DNA of 64,000 nt from Halomarinibacterium sedimenti (GCF_019312585.1 NZ_JAHWDP010000006.1:14895-78894), one strand, 5' to 3'. Positions 10,355 through 20,605 are shown, counted from the first letter of the stretch. A program made the numbers and translations. The notes: a model not told the origin generated them from the sequence alone.

Positions 10355-10370
10355 TCCCGCCTAGGCGGGA
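10355..10370. repeat. Perfect 16-bp palindrome in the rpoB-rpoC spacer
   Basis: TCCCGCCTAGGCGGGA is fully self-complementary and GC-rich in an AT-rich spacer, only 5 bp from the rpoB stop codon. Palindromes of this kind occur as dispersed intergenic elements in flavobacteria (from general knowledge). Here it could form a cruciform in DNA, or a stem in the rpoB-rpoC mRNA if a small loop opens. Confidence 0.7.
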
Positions 10371-10375
10371 TTTTC

Positions 10376-13300
10376 CTATTCTTCTAATCTAATGTCTAGT
10401 CCAAGACCTTTCAATTCATGCATAAGTACATTGAAAGATTCTGGTAATCCAGGCTCTGGCATCGATTCTCCTTTTACAATAGATTCGTATGTTTTTGCCC
10501 TTCCTACAACGTCATCAGATTTAACCGTCAAAATTTCTCTTAATGTGCTTGAAGCTCCATACGCCTCAAGTGCCCAAACTTCCATCTCTCCAAAACGCTG
10601 ACCTCCAAACTGAGCTTTACCACCCAATGGTTGTTGTGTAATAAGTGAGTATGGTCCAATAGAACGAGCGTGCATTTTATCATCTACCATGTGACCTAAT
10701 TTCAACATATAAATGATTCCTACTGTTGCAGGTTGGTCGAAACGCTCTCCTGTTCCACCATCATATAAATAGGTATGTCCAAATCTTGGAATTCCAGCCT
10801 TATCGGTAAGTTCATTTATTTGGTCTAATGTAGCTCCATCGAAAATTGGAGTAGCATATTTTTGACCTAATTTTTGACCTGCCCATCCAAGAACCGTTTC
10901 ATAAATCTGACCAATATTCATACGTGATGGTACACCAAGTGGATTCAATACGATATCTACTGGAGTTCCATCTTCTAAGAATGGCATATCCTCTTCACGA
11001 ACAATACGTGCCACAATACCTTTGTTACCGTGACGTCCTGCCATTTTATCCCCTACTTTAAGTTTACGCTTTTTAGCAATATAAACTTTGGCAAGTTTTA
11101 AAATACCCGCTGGTAATTCGTCCCCTACAGAAATTGTAAATTTCTCACGACGCAAGTTACCTTGAAGATCGTTTTCTTTAATCTTATAGTTATGCATTAG
11201 GTCTCTCACCAATATATTGGCATTATCATCTGTGGTCCATGTACCTCCTACTAAATGTGCATAATCATCAACAGCATGAAGCATTTTTAAAGTGAATTTC
11301 TTTCCTTTTGGGAAAACAACTTCACCTAAGTCATTTGTCACACCTTGCGCAGTTTTACCGCCAACGATGTTAAACAACTTATCTACAAGAACTTCTTTTA
11401 ATTCTTGGAATTTTGCTTCGTAGATTACCTCCAATTCTGAAATATCTTCTTTGTCCTTGGCTCTCTTACGCTTATCTTTAATCGCTCTAGCGAATAGTTT
11501 TTTATCAATAACTACTCCGCTTAATGATGGAGATGCTTTTAAAGAAGCATCTTTAACATCACCTGCTTTATCACCAAAGATCGCACGCAATAGTTTTTCT
11601 TCAGGCGTAGGATCACTTTCTCCCTTTGGAGTAATTTTTCCAATAAGAATATCGCCAGGTTTTACCTCGGCACCAATTCTTATCATTCCGCTTTCATCCA
11701 AATCTTTGGTCGCTTCTTCAGAAACGTTTGGAATATCATTGGTTAATTCTTCGTTACCTAACTTGGTATCACGGACATCCAACGAATATTCATCGATATG
11801 AATTGAAGTAAAGATATCGTCTCTTACTACTTTTTCAGAAATTACAATCGCATCCTCAAAGTTGTACCCTTTCCAAGGCATGAAGGCTACTTTCATATTT
11901 CTACCAAGAGCTAATTCACCACTTTCGGTTGCATATCCTTGGCAAAGTACTTGTCCTTTAGAAACTCTATCCCCTTTTCTTACGATAGGTTTTAGGTTAA
12001 TAGAAGTACTTTGGTTTGTCTTTCTGAATTTAATAAGGTTGTATGTTTTTGAATCACCATCAAAACTCACCATTTTTTCTTCTTTGGTACGATCGTACTT
12101 AATGGTAATTTTTTCGGCATCTACATATTCTACAACTCCATTTCCTTCTGCATTTATTAATACTCTCGAATCTGAAGCAACTTGACGTTCAAGTCCTGTT
12201 CCAACAATAGGAGCATCGGCTCTTAATAAAGGTACCGCTTGACGCATCATATTTGATCCCATCAAGGCACGGTTCGCATCATCATGTTCCAAGAATGGAA
12301 TCAAGGATGCCGAAATGGATGAAATCTGGTTAGGTGCAACGTCTGTATAATGAACCGTTTTAGGATCTACCACTGGGAAGTCTCCTTCCATTCTAGCAAT
12401 TACACGATCGGTATCGATAGTTCCATCATCCTTCAAAGGAATGTTGGCTTGTGCAATTAACTTTTCCTCTTCTTCTTCAGCTGAAAGATAAATAGGTTCG
12501 TTTTTCAAATCTATTTTACCATTCTCAACTTTACGATAAGGAGTTTCTATGAAACCTAGGTTGTTCACTTTAGCAAAAACTGAAAGCGAAGAAATAAGTC
12601 CAATGTTTGGACCTTCAGGAGTTTCAATAGGACATAACCTTCCGTAGTGCGTATAGTGTACATCACGCACCTCGAAACCAGCTCTTTCTCTGGATAAACC
12701 TCCAGGTCCTAAAGCCGAAAGACGACGTTTGTGAGTAATCTCTGCCAATGGATTGGTTTGATCCATAAACTGAGATAACTGGTTAGTACCAAAGAAGGAG
12801 TTAATTACCGAAGATAGTGTCTTCGCATTAATCAAATCGATAGGTGTGAATACTTCGTTATCACGAACATTCATACGTTCTCTAATGGTACGAGCCATAC
12901 GAGCCAAACCAACACCAAACTGTTGTGATAATTGCTCACCTACGGTACGTACACGACGGTTACTAAGGTGATCGATATCATCGATTTCAGCTTTAGAGTT
13001 AATTAACTCAATTAAGTATTTTACAATGGTAATGATATCTTCTTTGGTAAGCACTTGCTTATCCATTGCGATGTCAAGACCTAATTTTTTATTCATTCTG
13101 TAACGTCCAACCTCACCCAAGTTATATCGTTGGTCGCTAAAGAAAAGCTTATGGATAATTCCACGAGCGGTTTCTTCATCTGGTGGTTCTGCGTTACGTA
13201 ATTGTCTGTAGATATGTTCTACCGCTTCTTTTTCAGAATTGGTAGGATCCTTTTGAAGTGTATTATGAATAATTCCATAATCTGCCTGAAGGATGTCTTC

Positions 13301-14188
13301 TTTATGAAGAAGAATTGTCTTCGCACCAGCATCCAAAATCTCATCAAGGTGTTCTTTTTCAAGAACAGTATCTCTATCAAGAATAATTTCGTTACGCTCA
13401 ATAGAAACTACTTCACCTGTATCTTCATCTACGAAGTCTTCGTGCCAAGTTTTTAATACACGAGCCGCTAACTTACGCCCTAAGTATTTTTTAAGTCCTG
13501 TTTTTGACGCTTTTACTTCTTCGGCAAGATCAAATATTTCAAGAATATCTTTATCCCTTTCAAAGCCAATAGCACGGAAAAGTGTTGTAACAGGTAATTT
13601 TTTCTTTCTATCGATATAGGCGTACATGACGCTATTGATATCGGTAGCAAATTCAATCCAAGATCCTTTAAAAGGAATCACTCTCGCTGAATAAAGCTTA
13701 GTACCATTTGCATGGAAAGATTGTCCAAAGAAAACCCCGGGAGAACGGTGTAATTGTGAAACCACAACACGTTCGGCTCCATTAATTACAAACGTGCCAC
13801 TAGGCGTCATATAAGGAATAGTCCCTAAATAAACATCTTGAACAATTGTTTCGAAATCTTCATGTTCCTCGTCGGTACAATATAATTTCAATCTTGCTTT
13901 TAATGGAACACTATATGTAAGTCCACGTTCGATACATTCCTGAATGGAGTACCTTGGAGGATCCACAAAGTAATCTAGGAATTCTAATACGAACTGGTTA
14001 CGGGTATCGGTAATTGGGAAGTTTTCTAAGAAAGTCTTATAGAGTCCTTCGTTACCTCTTTCTTCTGATTTGGTTTCCAGTTGGAAAAAATCTTGAAACG
14101 ATTTAATCTGGATATCCAAAAAGTCCGGGTAATCCGGCTTATTTTGTACAGAGGAAAAATTCAATCTTTCAGTTTGCGTTGCTGACAT
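10376..14188 (-). CDS. rpoB: DNA-directed RNA polymerase subunit beta
   Basis: 1270 residues with full-length beta architecture. The rifampicin-binding region ([34 protein letters not shown]) is present and looks wild-type, with Asp, His and Ser at the usual resistance positions. Also present are the conserved [16 protein letters not shown], the [16 protein letters not shown] segment and the C-terminal [18 protein letters not shown]. It is co-transcribed with rpoC. Upstream lie two hairpins in the rplL-rpoB spacer that may tune polymerase output. Start at [11 protein letters not shown]. Confidence 0.99.
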   Translation of the reverse strand: MSATQTERLNFSSVQNKPDYPDFLDIQIKSFQDFFQLETKSEERGNEGLYKTFLENFPITDTRNQFVLEFLDYFVDPPRYSIQECIERGLTYSVPLKARLKLYCTDEEHEDFETIVQDVYLGTIPYMTPSGTFVINGAERVVVSQLHRSPGVFFGQSFHANGTKLYSARVIPFKGSWIEFATDINSVMYAYIDRKKKLPVTTLFRAIGFERDKDILEIFDLAEEVKASKTGLKKYLGRKLAARVLKTWHEDFVDEDTGEVVSIERNEIILDRDTVLEKEHLDEILDAGAKTILLHKEDILQADYGIIHNTLQKDPTNSEKEAVEHIYRQLRNAEPPDEETARGIIHKLFFSDQRYNLGEVGRYRMNKKLGLDIAMDKQVLTKEDIITIVKYLIELINSKAEIDDIDHLSNRRVRTVGEQLSQQFGVGLARMARTIRERMNVRDNEVFTPIDLINAKTLSSVINSFFGTNQLSQFMDQTNPLAEITHKRRLSALGPGGLSRERAGFEVRDVHYTHYGRLCPIETPEGPNIGLISSLSVFAKVNNLGFIETPYRKVENGKIDLKNEPIYLSAEEEEEKLIAQANIPLKDDGTIDTDRVIARMEGDFPVVDPKTVHYTDVAPNQISSISASLIPFLEHDDANRALMGSNMMRQAVPLLRADAPIVGTGLERQVASDSRVLINAEGNGVVEYVDAEKITIKYDRTKEEKMVSFDGDSKTYNLIKFRKTNQSTSINLKPIVRKGDRVSKGQVLCQGYATESGELALGRNMKVAFMPWKGYNFEDAIVISEKVVRDDIFTSIHIDEYSLDVRDTKLGNEELTNDIPNVSEEATKDLDESGMIRIGAEVKPGDILIGKITPKGESDPTPEEKLLRAIFGDKAGDVKDASLKASPSLSGVVIDKKLFARAIKDKRKRAKDKEDISELEVIYEAKFQELKEVLVDKLFNIVGGKTAQGVTNDLGEVVFPKGKKFTLKMLHAVDDYAHLVGGTWTTDDNANILVRDLMHNYKIKENDLQGNLRREKFTISVGDELPAGILKLAKVYIAKKRKLKVGDKMAGRHGNKGIVARIVREEDMPFLEDGTPVDIVLNPLGVPSRMNIGQIYETVLGWAGQKLGQKYATPIFDGATLDQINELTDKAGIPRFGHTYLYDGGTGERFDQPATVGIIYMLKLGHMVDDKMHARSIGPYSLITQQPLGGKAQFGGQRFGEMEVWALEAYGASSTLREILTVKSDDVVGRAKTYESIVKGESMPEPGLPESFNVLMHELKGLGLDIRLEE

Positions 14189-14222
14189 CTATGGATGGAA
14201 TTTTAATTAAAATAAAAACAGT

Positions 14223-14301
14223 TTTTGTGTATACTGAAATTGAAAACCTATATATACACAAAATGGTTTAGGTCTTAACCGCTTTGGCAAAGACCTAAAC
14301 C
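14223..14301 (-). promoter_or_regulatory. Two hairpins in the rplL-rpoB spacer (possible attenuator)
   Basis: First stem in transcription order: 14290-14301 pairs with 14265-14276 (12 bp, GGTTTAGGTCTT and complement, 13-nt loop with a CC/GG inner pair). Second: 14253-14263 with 14223-14233 (11 bp, TTTTGTGTATA and complement, 19-nt loop). They lie between a ribosomal-protein gene and rpoB, the position where E. coli has a partial terminator reducing rpoBC relative to rplJL. Function by analogy only. Confidence 0.65.
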
Positions 14302-14323
14302 TTAAGGTTTGGAATGGAGAGGC

Positions 14324-14701
14324 TTACTTAAGCTCAACCTCTGCTCCAGCTTCTTCTAACTGAGCTTTTAAAGCTTCAGCTTCGTCTTTAGCTACACCTT
14401 CTTTGATTGGTGAAGGAGCATTATCAACTAAATCTTTTGCATCTTTAAGACCAGCACCAGTTAATTCTTTAACTAGTTTTACTACTGCTAATTTTGAAGC
14501 ACCAGCGGCTTTAAGGATTACATCAAATTCTGATTGTTCTTCAGCGGCGTCACCACCAGCAGCGGCACCACCAGCAGCAACAGCAACAGCTGCAGCAGCA
14601 GGCTCGATACCATACTCATCTTTTAATATAGTAGCTAACTCGTTAACTTCTTTTACAGTTAGGTTAACCAATTTTTCTGCGAAATCTTTTAAATCTGCCA
14701 T
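14324..14701 (-). CDS. rplL: 50S ribosomal protein bL12 (L7/L12)
   Basis: 125 residues. The N-terminal dimerisation domain ([20 protein letters not shown]) is followed by an Ala/Gly-rich flexible hinge (residues about 35-53) and the C-terminal factor-binding domain ([35 protein letters not shown]). It forms the L12 stalk that recruits and activates translational GTPases. It follows rplJ by 59 bp, as in most bacteria. Confidence 0.98.
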   Translation of the reverse strand: MADLKDFAEKLVNLTVKEVNELATILKDEYGIEPAAAAVAVAAGGAAAGGDAAEEQSEFDVILKAAGASKLAVVKLVKELTGAGLKDAKDLVDNAPSPIKEGVAKDEAEALKAQLEEAGAEVELK

Positions 14702-14760
14702 TTTCTATCGTTTTAAGTGTATTTTAATTTATTATAATTTAATTAGTGCAATAATTTAGA

Positions 14761-15282
14761 TTACCCTTCTCTTTCTGAAAGGGTTTTAACAATACCTGCA
14801 ATAGTTCCTCCACTACTCTTAAGAGCAGAGATAACATTCTTAGCAGGCGATTGAAGCAATGCAATGATGTCTCCAATAAGCTCTTCTTTAGATTTAATAT
14901 CTACAAGTGCATCTAATTGGTTATCGCCAATATAAATTGCTTCTTCAATGAAAGCTCCTTTTAATAAAGGTTTATCAGATTTTTTTCTGAATTCCTTGAT
15001 TACTTTAGCAGGTGCATTACTTGCTTCAGCGATCATAATAGAAGTATTTCCTTTAAGCACATTGGTTAATTCACCAAAATCTTTTTCGGAACTTTCCATT
15101 GCTTTTGCTAGCAATGTGTTTTTAACCACATTTAGTTTTACGCCCGCTTTAAAACAAGCACGACGTAGGTTCGAAGTTGAATCTGCATCAAGACCTGAAA
15201 TATCTGCCAAATAAATGGTAGAATTTTCAGCAAGCTGTGCAGTTAACTGTTCAATTACTAATGATTTTTCTTCTCTAGTCAT
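14761..15282 (-). CDS. rplJ: 50S ribosomal protein uL10
   Basis: 173 residues, normal length. The N-terminal rRNA-binding domain (LAENSTIYLADISGLDADSTSNLRRACFKAGVKLNVVKNTLLAKAM) is followed by the C-terminal helix that carries L12 dimers. It lies 15 bp after rplA with no room for the long L10 leader that some bacteria place upstream of rplJ, so autoregulation, if present, must use a site inside or upstream of rplKA. Confidence 0.98.
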   Translation of the reverse strand: MTREEKSLVIEQLTAQLAENSTIYLADISGLDADSTSNLRRACFKAGVKLNVVKNTLLAKAMESSEKDFGELTNVLKGNTSIMIAEASNAPAKVIKEFRKKSDKPLLKGAFIEEAIYIGDNQLDALVDIKSKEELIGDIIALLQSPAKNVISALKSSGGTIAGIVKTLSEREG

Positions 15283-15297
15283 AATTTTACAATATTA

Positions 15298-15993
15298 CTA
15301 CTCAGCAAATCTTTTAGAGTCTATTTCTACACTAGGGCTCATAGTACTTGACATATAAATGCTCTTAATGTAAACTCCTTTTGCAGCCTGAGGCTTCAAT
15401 TTTACTAAAGTTGTTATTAATTCTCTTGCGTTTCCAGCAATTTTATCTGCATCAAAGGATGCTTTTCCAATTGCAGCATGAACGATTCCAGTTTTATCAA
15501 CTTTAAAATCGATCTTACCAGACTTCACATCGGAAACTGCTTTAGCAACATCCATAGTTACAGTACCAGTCTTTGGGTTTGGCATAAGACCGCGAGGTCC
15601 TAATATACGTCCTAATGGACCTAATTTACCCATAACACTTGGCATTGTTACTATAACGTCAACATCTGTCCAACCTCCTTTAATTTTATCGAGGTACTCG
15701 TCTAATCCAACAAAATCTGCTCCTGCTTCTTTAGCCTCAGCTTCCTTATCTGGAGTAACTAATGCTAAAACTTTTACATCTTTACCTGTTCCATGAGGAA
15801 GGGTTACCACACCACGAACCATTTGATTCGCTTTACGAGGGTCAACATTAAGACGTACAGCAAGGTCTACAGACGCATCAAAATTTGCGTTGGTGATCTC
15901 TTTTACTAAAGCAGAAGCTTCTGCAATAGAATAGGTCTTATTAGACTCTACTTTTGCACTTGCTTCTTTTTGCTTTTTTGTTAATCTTGCCAT
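15298..15993 (-). CDS. rplA: 50S ribosomal protein uL1
   Basis: 231 residues with the conserved L1 signature ([29 protein letters not shown]). It forms the L1 stalk that moves with the E-site tRNA, and in many bacteria it represses its own rplKA mRNA. It lies 20 bp after rplK in the same operon. Confidence 0.98.
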   Translation of the reverse strand: MARLTKKQKEASAKVESNKTYSIAEASALVKEITNANFDASVDLAVRLNVDPRKANQMVRGVVTLPHGTGKDVKVLALVTPDKEAEAKEAGADFVGLDEYLDKIKGGWTDVDVIVTMPSVMGKLGPLGRILGPRGLMPNPKTGTVTMDVAKAVSDVKSGKIDFKVDKTGIVHAAIGKASFDADKIAGNARELITTLVKLKPQAAKGVYIKSIYMSSTMSPSVEIDSKRFAE

Positions 15994-16013
15994 TTTTTAG
16001 ATTCTTTTCTTGA

Positions 16014-16451
16014 TTAAAAAGGTGCGTTACCTTTAATTTTAACTCCCATAGAACGTGCAGTTCCTGCTACCATTTTCATGGCAGACTCAATAGTGAATGC
16101 ATTTAAATCTGGCATCTTGTCTTCAGCAATTACTTTAACTTGATCCCAAGAAATAGTCGCAACCTTCTTAACGTGTGGTTCTCCAGAGCCTTTTTTGGTT
16201 TTCGCAGCTTCTAAAATTTGCACTGCAGCTGGAGGAGTTTTAATAACAAAGTCGAAAGACTTGTCTTTATAAACTGTAATCGCAACTGGCAATACTTTTC
16301 CTTGCTTGTCCTGAGTTCTAGCATTAAACTGCTTACAGAATTCCATAATGTTAACTCCTGCAGCACCTAAAGCTGGTCCTACTGGTGGAGAGGGGTTAGC
16401 CGCTCCTCCGCGAACTTGCAACTTTACTACTTTACTTACTTCTTTTGCCAT
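16014..16451 (-). CDS. rplK: 50S ribosomal protein uL11
   Basis: 145 residues. The N-terminal region has the conserved Pro-rich helix ([29 protein letters not shown]) and the C-terminal RNA-binding domain ends in [15 protein letters not shown]. It sits at the GTPase-associated centre with L12. The 70-bp gap to nusG upstream could hold an L1 operator, but I could not identify one with confidence. Confidence 0.98.
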   Translation of the reverse strand: MAKEVSKVVKLQVRGGAANPSPPVGPALGAAGVNIMEFCKQFNARTQDKQGKVLPVAITVYKDKSFDFVIKTPPAAVQILEAAKTKKGSGEPHVKKVATISWDQVKVIAEDKMPDLNAFTIESAMKMVAGTARSMGVKIKGNAPF

Positions 16452-16521
16452 TTTCTAAAATTTAAAAATTGGTTTTTCAAATGTGGAAGCCTAAGAAAAA
16501 ACCTTTTATATAGCGTAACAA

Positions 16522-17076
16522 TTAAACTTTCTCTACTTGCATATAACTTAACTCCAATGGTGTTTTTCTTCCGAAAATTTTAACCATTACCTCAAGTTTA
16601 CGCTTTTCTTCATTTATCTTTTCAACCGTTCCATTAAATCCATTGAACGGCCCATCAATTACTTTTACTGTTTCCCCAATTACATAAGGGATATTAATAT
16701 TATCGTCCTGAACAGCTAATTCATCAACCTTTCCTAACATTCTGTTCACTTCTGATTGGCGAAGCGGCACAGGATCTCCTCCTTTGGTTTCTCCTAAAAA
16801 CCCAATAACACCATTAATAGAGCGAATAATATGAGGAATTTCCCCAGCTAACGTTGCCTGAATCATAATATACCCAGGAAAGTAAACACGCTCTTTATTA
16901 ATTTTTTTTCCGTTACGGATTTGGATTACTTTTTCAGTAGGTACTAAAACTTGTTCTATATAGTCTTGCAGGTCTAATCGGACAATTTCAGACTCGATAT
17001 AAGATTTAATCTTATTCTCTTGCCCGCTTACCGAACGAACCACATACCACTTTTTTGTACTTTTAGTTTCAGTCAT
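16522..17076 (-). CDS. nusG: Transcription termination/antitermination factor NusG
   Basis: 184 residues. The NGN domain opens with KKWYVVRSVSGQENKIKSYIE. The C-terminal KOW domain (VIDGPFNGFNGTVEKINEEKRKLEVMVKIFGRKTPLEL) is intact. NusG binds the RNA polymerase clamp, increases processivity and links to Rho or the ribosome. It is 12 bp after secE in the conserved secE-nusG-rplK order. Confidence 0.98.
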   Translation of the reverse strand: MTETKSTKKWYVVRSVSGQENKIKSYIESEIVRLDLQDYIEQVLVPTEKVIQIRNGKKINKERVYFPGYIMIQATLAGEIPHIIRSINGVIGFLGETKGGDPVPLRQSEVNRMLGKVDELAVQDDNINIPYVIGETVKVIDGPFNGFNGTVEKINEEKRKLEVMVKIFGRKTPLELSYMQVEKV

Positions 17077-17088
17077 TCCTTTATTTAC

Positions 17089-17277
17089 TTAGGATTTAAT
17101 CCATTGAAAATATTGCCCTACCATTTTACTAAAAACAGTATCAATCCCCCAAATAGCTAAAGCTAAAACAACTGAAAATACAGCCACTACAACAGTAAGA
17201 CGTTGTGCCTCTGACCATGTAGTCCAGGTCACATGATTTCTTAACTCGTTATAAGATTCTTTGATGTAGTTAATCAT
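17089..17277 (-). CDS. secE: Preprotein translocase subunit SecE
   Basis: 62 residues with one transmembrane helix (LTVVVAVFSVVLALAIWGIDTVFSKM, about 27-52) preceded by the conserved amphipathic ELRNHVTWTTWSEAQR segment. This is the short single-span form of SecE that clamps SecY. Its position directly before nusG confirms the call. Confidence 0.97.
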   Translation of the reverse strand: MINYIKESYNELRNHVTWTTWSEAQRLTVVVAVFSVVLALAIWGIDTVFSKMVGQYFQWIKS

Positions 17278-17322
17278 ATTCTTTAATTTATATACTCAGC
17301 CTTGAGAGTTCTGTTCCAAGAG

Positions 17323-17395
17323 CACGGGTTGAGAGACTCGAACTCCCGACACCTGGTTTTGGAGACCAGTGCTCTACCAACTGAGCTAAACCCGT
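17323..17395 (-). tRNA. tRNA-Trp (anticodon CCA)
   Basis: 73 nt without an encoded CCA end. The acceptor pairs ACGGGTT with AACCCGT, the D arm contains GCTCAGTTGGTAGAGC, the anticodon loop is CTCCAAA and the T arm contains GTTCGAGTC. It lies between tuf and secE. Confidence 0.97.
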
Positions 17396-17405
17396 AACAA
17401 AAGTC

Positions 17406-17434
17406 AAGGCGTTCCGTTATAAACGGAACACCTT
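17406..17434 (-). terminator. Hairpin downstream of tuf
   Basis: 17406-17418 pairs with 17422-17434 with a single G-U pair in the minus-strand RNA and a 3-nt loop. There is no long U run. It may be a partial terminator after tuf or a processing signal before tRNA-Trp. Confidence 0.6.
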
Positions 17435-17457
17435 TAAAACTTTTATCTAAATTTTAA

Positions 17458-18645
17458 TTATTCTAAAATTTCAGTTACCTGACCTGCACCAACAGTTCTA
17501 CCTCCTTCACGGATAGCAAAACGTAAACCTACAGTCATTGCAATAGGCTGGATAAGATCTACAGTAATAGTTAAGTTATCACCTGGCATTACCATCTCTA
17601 CACCAGCAGGAAGATTAATATTTCCTGTTACATCTGTTGTACGAACGTAAAATTGAGGACGGTAGTTGTTATGGAATGGAGTGTGACGTCCACCTTCTTC
17701 TTTTTTAAGAACATATACCTCAGCTTTGAACTTAGCGTGTGGTTTTACAGATCCTGGCTTAACGATAACCATACCTCTTCTAATATCGGTTTTCTCGATA
17801 CCTCTTAAAAGGATACCTACGTTATCTCCAGCTTCTCCTCTATCAAGAATTTTACGGAACATTTCAACTCCAGTAATAGTGGAAGTTAATTTCTCTGCTC
17901 CCATACCAATAATATCTACTGCATCTCCAGTGTTAGCAACTCCAGTTTCGATACGACCAGTAGCAACTGTTCCACGACCTGTAATTGAGAATACATCTTC
18001 GATTGGCATTAAGAAAGGCTTATCAACTTCACGAAGAGGCTCTTCAATCCAAGTATCAACAGCTTCCATTAATTCCATTACTGTATCAACCCATTTTTGC
18101 TCACCGTTCAATGCTCCTAAAGCTGAACCTTGAATAACAGGACCATTATCACCATCATACTCATAGAAGTTTAATAGGTCACGGATTTCCATTTCAACAA
18201 GCTCTAAAAGCTCAGGATCATCCACCATATCAACCTTGTTCATAAAAACAACAATACGAGGAATACCAACTTGACGTCCTAATAGGATGTGCTCACGAGT
18301 TTGTGGCATAGGTCCATCTGTAGCAGCAACCACAAGGATAGCACCGTCCATTTGAGCAGCACCAGTAACCATGTTCTTAACGTAATCCGCGTGACCTGGA
18401 CAGTCAACGTGAGCGTAGTGACGATTAGCTGTTTGGTACTCTACGTGTGAAGAGTTAATTGTAATACCTCTTTCTTTTTCTTCTGGAGCGTTATCAATTT
18501 GATCAAAAGATCTAGCTTCTGAAAAACCAGCATCTGCCATTACTTTTGTAATTGCAGCAGTCAAAGTTGTTTTACCGTGATCAACGTGACCGATAGTACC
18601 TACATTTAAGTGGGGTTTTGACCGGTCGAAAGTTTCTTTTGCCAT
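17458..18645 (-). CDS. tuf: Translation elongation factor Tu
   Basis: 395 residues. The G1 motif GHVDHGKTT (19-27), switch [14 protein letters not shown] and NKVD are canonical, and domains 2 and 3 end in [15 protein letters not shown]. It delivers aminoacyl-tRNA to the ribosome. It is preceded by four tRNA genes and followed by tRNA-Trp and secE. The mRNA leader is AT-rich with no Shine-Dalgarno sequence. Confidence 0.99.
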   Translation of the reverse strand: MAKETFDRSKPHLNVGTIGHVDHGKTTLTAAITKVMADAGFSEARSFDQIDNAPEEKERGITINSSHVEYQTANRHYAHVDCPGHADYVKNMVTGAAQMDGAILVVAATDGPMPQTREHILLGRQVGIPRIVVFMNKVDMVDDPELLELVEMEIRDLLNFYEYDGDNGPVIQGSALGALNGEQKWVDTVMELMEAVDTWIEEPLREVDKPFLMPIEDVFSITGRGTVATGRIETGVANTGDAVDIIGMGAEKLTSTITGVEMFRKILDRGEAGDNVGILLRGIEKTDIRRGMVIVKPGSVKPHAKFKAEVYVLKKEEGGRHTPFHNNYRPQFYVRTTDVTGNINLPAGVEMVMPGDNLTITVDLIQPIAMTVGLRFAIREGGRTVGAGQVTEILE

Positions 18646-18699
18646 TTGTATTAAGTTTAATCTTAGTTATATATTAGTGTTCAATTATAAACGAATTTG

Positions 18700-18771
<72 letters not shown>

Positions 18772-18834
18772 GTAAAGTATTTTTTTCTACTCCTTACAAA
18801 AAGGAAGAGATTCCTGCCTTCGCAGAGAATTTTG

Positions 18835-18907
18835 AGCGGGAGACCGGGTTCGAACCGGCGACATTCAGCTTGGAAGGCTGACGCTCTACCAACTGAGCTA
18901 CTCCCGC
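18835..18907 (-). tRNA. tRNA-Gly (anticodon TCC)
   Basis: 73 nt. The acceptor pairs GCGGGAG with CTCCCGC, the anticodon loop is CTTCCAA and the T arm contains GTTCGAAC. Same position as glyT in the E. coli tuf operon. Confidence 0.97.
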
Positions 18908-19052
18908 TTTTAATCCTTAAAAACATCAAGAATTAGTAATCAATATTTCAATACATTTATTAGAATATTTTTTCTAAAAATGCGTGCAAAGATAATGATA
19001 AATCACTAGCCCGCAAAATCTTAATGCAACTATTTTAATGCATCAAAAATAG

Positions 19053-19135
19053 TGGGGAGAGCAGGATTCGAACCTGCGAAGTCGTAAAACAACAGAGTTA
19101 CAGTCTGTCCTCGTTGGCCGCTTGAGTATCTCCCC
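19053..19135 (-). tRNA. tRNA-Tyr (anticodon GTA)
   Basis: 83-nt class II tRNA with a long variable arm. The acceptor pairs GGGGAGA with TCTCCCC, the anticodon stem/loop is ACAGA-CTGTAAC-TCTGT and the T arm contains GTTCGAATC. Confidence 0.97.
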
Positions 19136-19173
19136 AATCCAATAATTTGCACTATTTTAATGAACTTTAAAAG

Positions 19174-19247
19174 AGCCGATGGAGGGACTCGAACCCACGA
19201 CCTGCTGATTACAAATCAGCTGCTCTAGCCAGCTGAGCTACATCGGC
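19174..19247 (-). tRNA. tRNA-Thr (anticodon TGT)
   Basis: 74 nt. The acceptor pairs GCCGATG with CATCGGC, the anticodon loop is TTTGTAA and the T arm contains GTTCGAGTC. It is the first gene of the tRNA-tuf unit. Confidence 0.97.
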
Positions 19248-19284
19248 TTTTATGTCTTTTTAACACTAAAATTTAGCATAAAAA

Positions 19285-19306
19285 AGTCCGCTATTTCTAA
19301 CGGACT
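19285..19306 (-). terminator. Terminator of hpf
   Basis: On the minus strand AGTCCGTTA and TAGCGGACT form a 9-bp stem (one G-U) closed by a GAAA tetraloop and followed by a T run. It lies between the hpf stop codon and the tRNA genes. Confidence 0.85.
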
Positions 19307-19307
19307 G

Positions 19308-19315
19308 CAAATGTA
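19308..19315 (-). promoter_or_regulatory. Candidate -7 element of the tRNA-tuf unit
   Basis: The minus strand reads TACATTTG. Initiation about 5-7 nt downstream would fall inside the hpf terminator, leaving out most of its first arm, so the new transcript would escape it. Confidence 0.5.
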
Positions 19316-19358
19316 TATAAATATTTGTTTCTAAAAAATCTTTTTCAAAAAAAATCTT

Positions 19359-19661
19359 TTATAAATATGCTCTTTGTTTTTGCTTTCTTTTTTTTAGCTG
19401 CCTTTCGAGAGATTGTACACATTCGTCGGTGCCTTCTTCAAAGGTTTTGGCTTCTTTTTTTACAATTAAATCATCGCCAGGGACACTTAATAAAACCTCT
19501 ACTGTTTTATTTTCCTTTTCACTTGTTTTTTGAACCTTCAAAAAAACATCTGCATAAATAATTTTGTCATAAAACTGCTCTAATTTTGCTAATCTTTTTT
19601 CGATAAAGTTTACAAGCTTAATGTCTGCAACAAAATTGGGGGTTTGAATGTTTACTTTCAT
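19359..19661 (-). CDS. hpf: Ribosome hibernation-promoting factor (HPF/RaiA family)
   Basis: 100 residues, the short HPF form without the long C-terminal dimerisation domain. The fold is typical: MKVNIQTPNF, then a Lys-rich helix (IEKRLAKLEQFYDKI) and strands VEVLLSVPGDDLIVKKEAKTFEE, ending in a basic tail. It binds the decoding centre of inactive 70S ribosomes in stationary phase. It is 41 bp downstream of xerC and followed by its own terminator. Confidence 0.93.
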   Translation of the reverse strand: MKVNIQTPNFVADIKLVNFIEKRLAKLEQFYDKIIYADVFLKVQKTSEKENKTVEVLLSVPGDDLIVKKEAKTFEEGTDECVQSLERQLKKRKQKQRAYL

Positions 19662-19702
19662 CTGTTACTTTTTTTCTGTTAATAAATAGGTCTATTAAAA
19701 AG

Positions 19703-20599
19703 TTACTCTTTTCTAGAGTTTCTGGGGTGTGCATTTTGGTAAACCTTTTTTAATTGTACTATACTATTATGAGTATACACTTGTGTTGATGCCAAACTTG
19801 CGTGCCCAAGTAACTCTTTTACAGCGTTTAATTCTGCTCCTTCATTAAGAAGGTGGGTTGCAAAAGAATGCCTTAAGATGTGTGGGCTTTTCTTAATCTT
19901 TTCTGATGCTTTACTAAAGTATGAATTTATAATTCGGTAGACAAACGTTTCATATATTTTAACTCCTTTTTTGGAAAGTAATAAATAAGGTGTGTCCTTA
20001 ATATAATCTAAACGTGAACGCTCTTGTATATATTGCTGGATAGAATCTACAAGAGAGGGAATAAGGGGAATGATTCTTTCCTTGTTACGCTTTCCCAAAA
20101 CCTTTATTGTTTTTTGAGCTAAAGAAATATCAGACACTTTTAAATTCACCAATTCTGTACGCCGCATTCCTGTGGCATAAAACAACTCAACTATAAGTTT
20201 ATTTCTTAGTCCTTCAAACCCTTCTTCTTGCGATAGCAATTCAATTACTTCGTTTATTTCTTTTTCTGAAAAAGGAACTTGCAGTTTTGAAGTCGTTTTT
20301 AAAGATTTGTGCTTTACTAGTGGATTCTCTTTAATTTGTTGCGTCTTCAATAAAAATTTGTAGTAAGTTTTTAAAGAGGACATTTTTCGGTTAATGGTCC
20401 TATTGGAAATTCCACTATCGACCAAACTTACTATCCAGCTTCGTATTACACTATAGTTTACCTTTTTTATCGTATGGTAATCATAATTTTCTGATGCAAA
20501 TGCCAAAAAAGTCTCTAAGTCTTTAAGATACGCAGTAACGGTATGCTTAGAGTAGTTTTTCTCTAAGGTGAGGTAATCTATAAATTCTTTGAAGGGCAT
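19703..20599 (-). CDS. xerC: Tyrosine recombinase XerC
   Basis: 298 residues, normal for XerC/D. The N-terminal SAM-like DNA-binding domain (FIDYLTLEKNYSKHTVTAYLKDLETFL) is followed by the catalytic domain with Arg146 (TGMRRTEL), HILRHSFATHLL (His-x-x-Arg), LLGHAS and the Tyr275 nucleophile (STQVYTH). It resolves chromosome dimers at dif. Despite the tRNA genes nearby, no att-like repeats or phage genes are seen, so this is the housekeeping enzyme and not an island integrase. It is 6 bp after an LRR lipoprotein gene. Confidence 0.93.
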   Translation of the reverse strand: MPFKEFIDYLTLEKNYSKHTVTAYLKDLETFLAFASENYDYHTIKKVNYSVIRSWIVSLVDSGISNRTINRKMSSLKTYYKFLLKTQQIKENPLVKHKSLKTTSKLQVPFSEKEINEVIELLSQEEGFEGLRNKLIVELFYATGMRRTELVNLKVSDISLAQKTIKVLGKRNKERIIPLIPSLVDSIQQYIQERSRLDYIKDTPYLLLSKKGVKIYETFVYRIINSYFSKASEKIKKSPHILRHSFATHLLNEGAELNAVKELLGHASLASTQVYTHNSIVQLKKVYQNAHPRNSRKE

Positions 20600-20605
20600 A
20601 AATAA

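Noticed and set aside
13202-13456. Short open frames on both strands inside rpoB
   Set aside because: They are low-complexity Lys/Phe/Ile-rich shadows of a fully conserved rpoB sequence.
14948-15214. Plus-strand open frame opposite rplJ
   Set aside because: Antisense shadow of a highly conserved ribosomal protein gene with no initiation signals.
16452-16521. L1-protein operator upstream of rplK
   Set aside because: The position is right but I could not match a convincing L1-binding stem-loop by eye; a covariance-model search would be needed.
19703-20599. Integrase next to a tRNA cluster as evidence for a genomic island
   Set aside because: The protein has normal XerC features, sits with hpf, and there is no attachment-site repeat, phage gene or cargo between it and the tRNAs.
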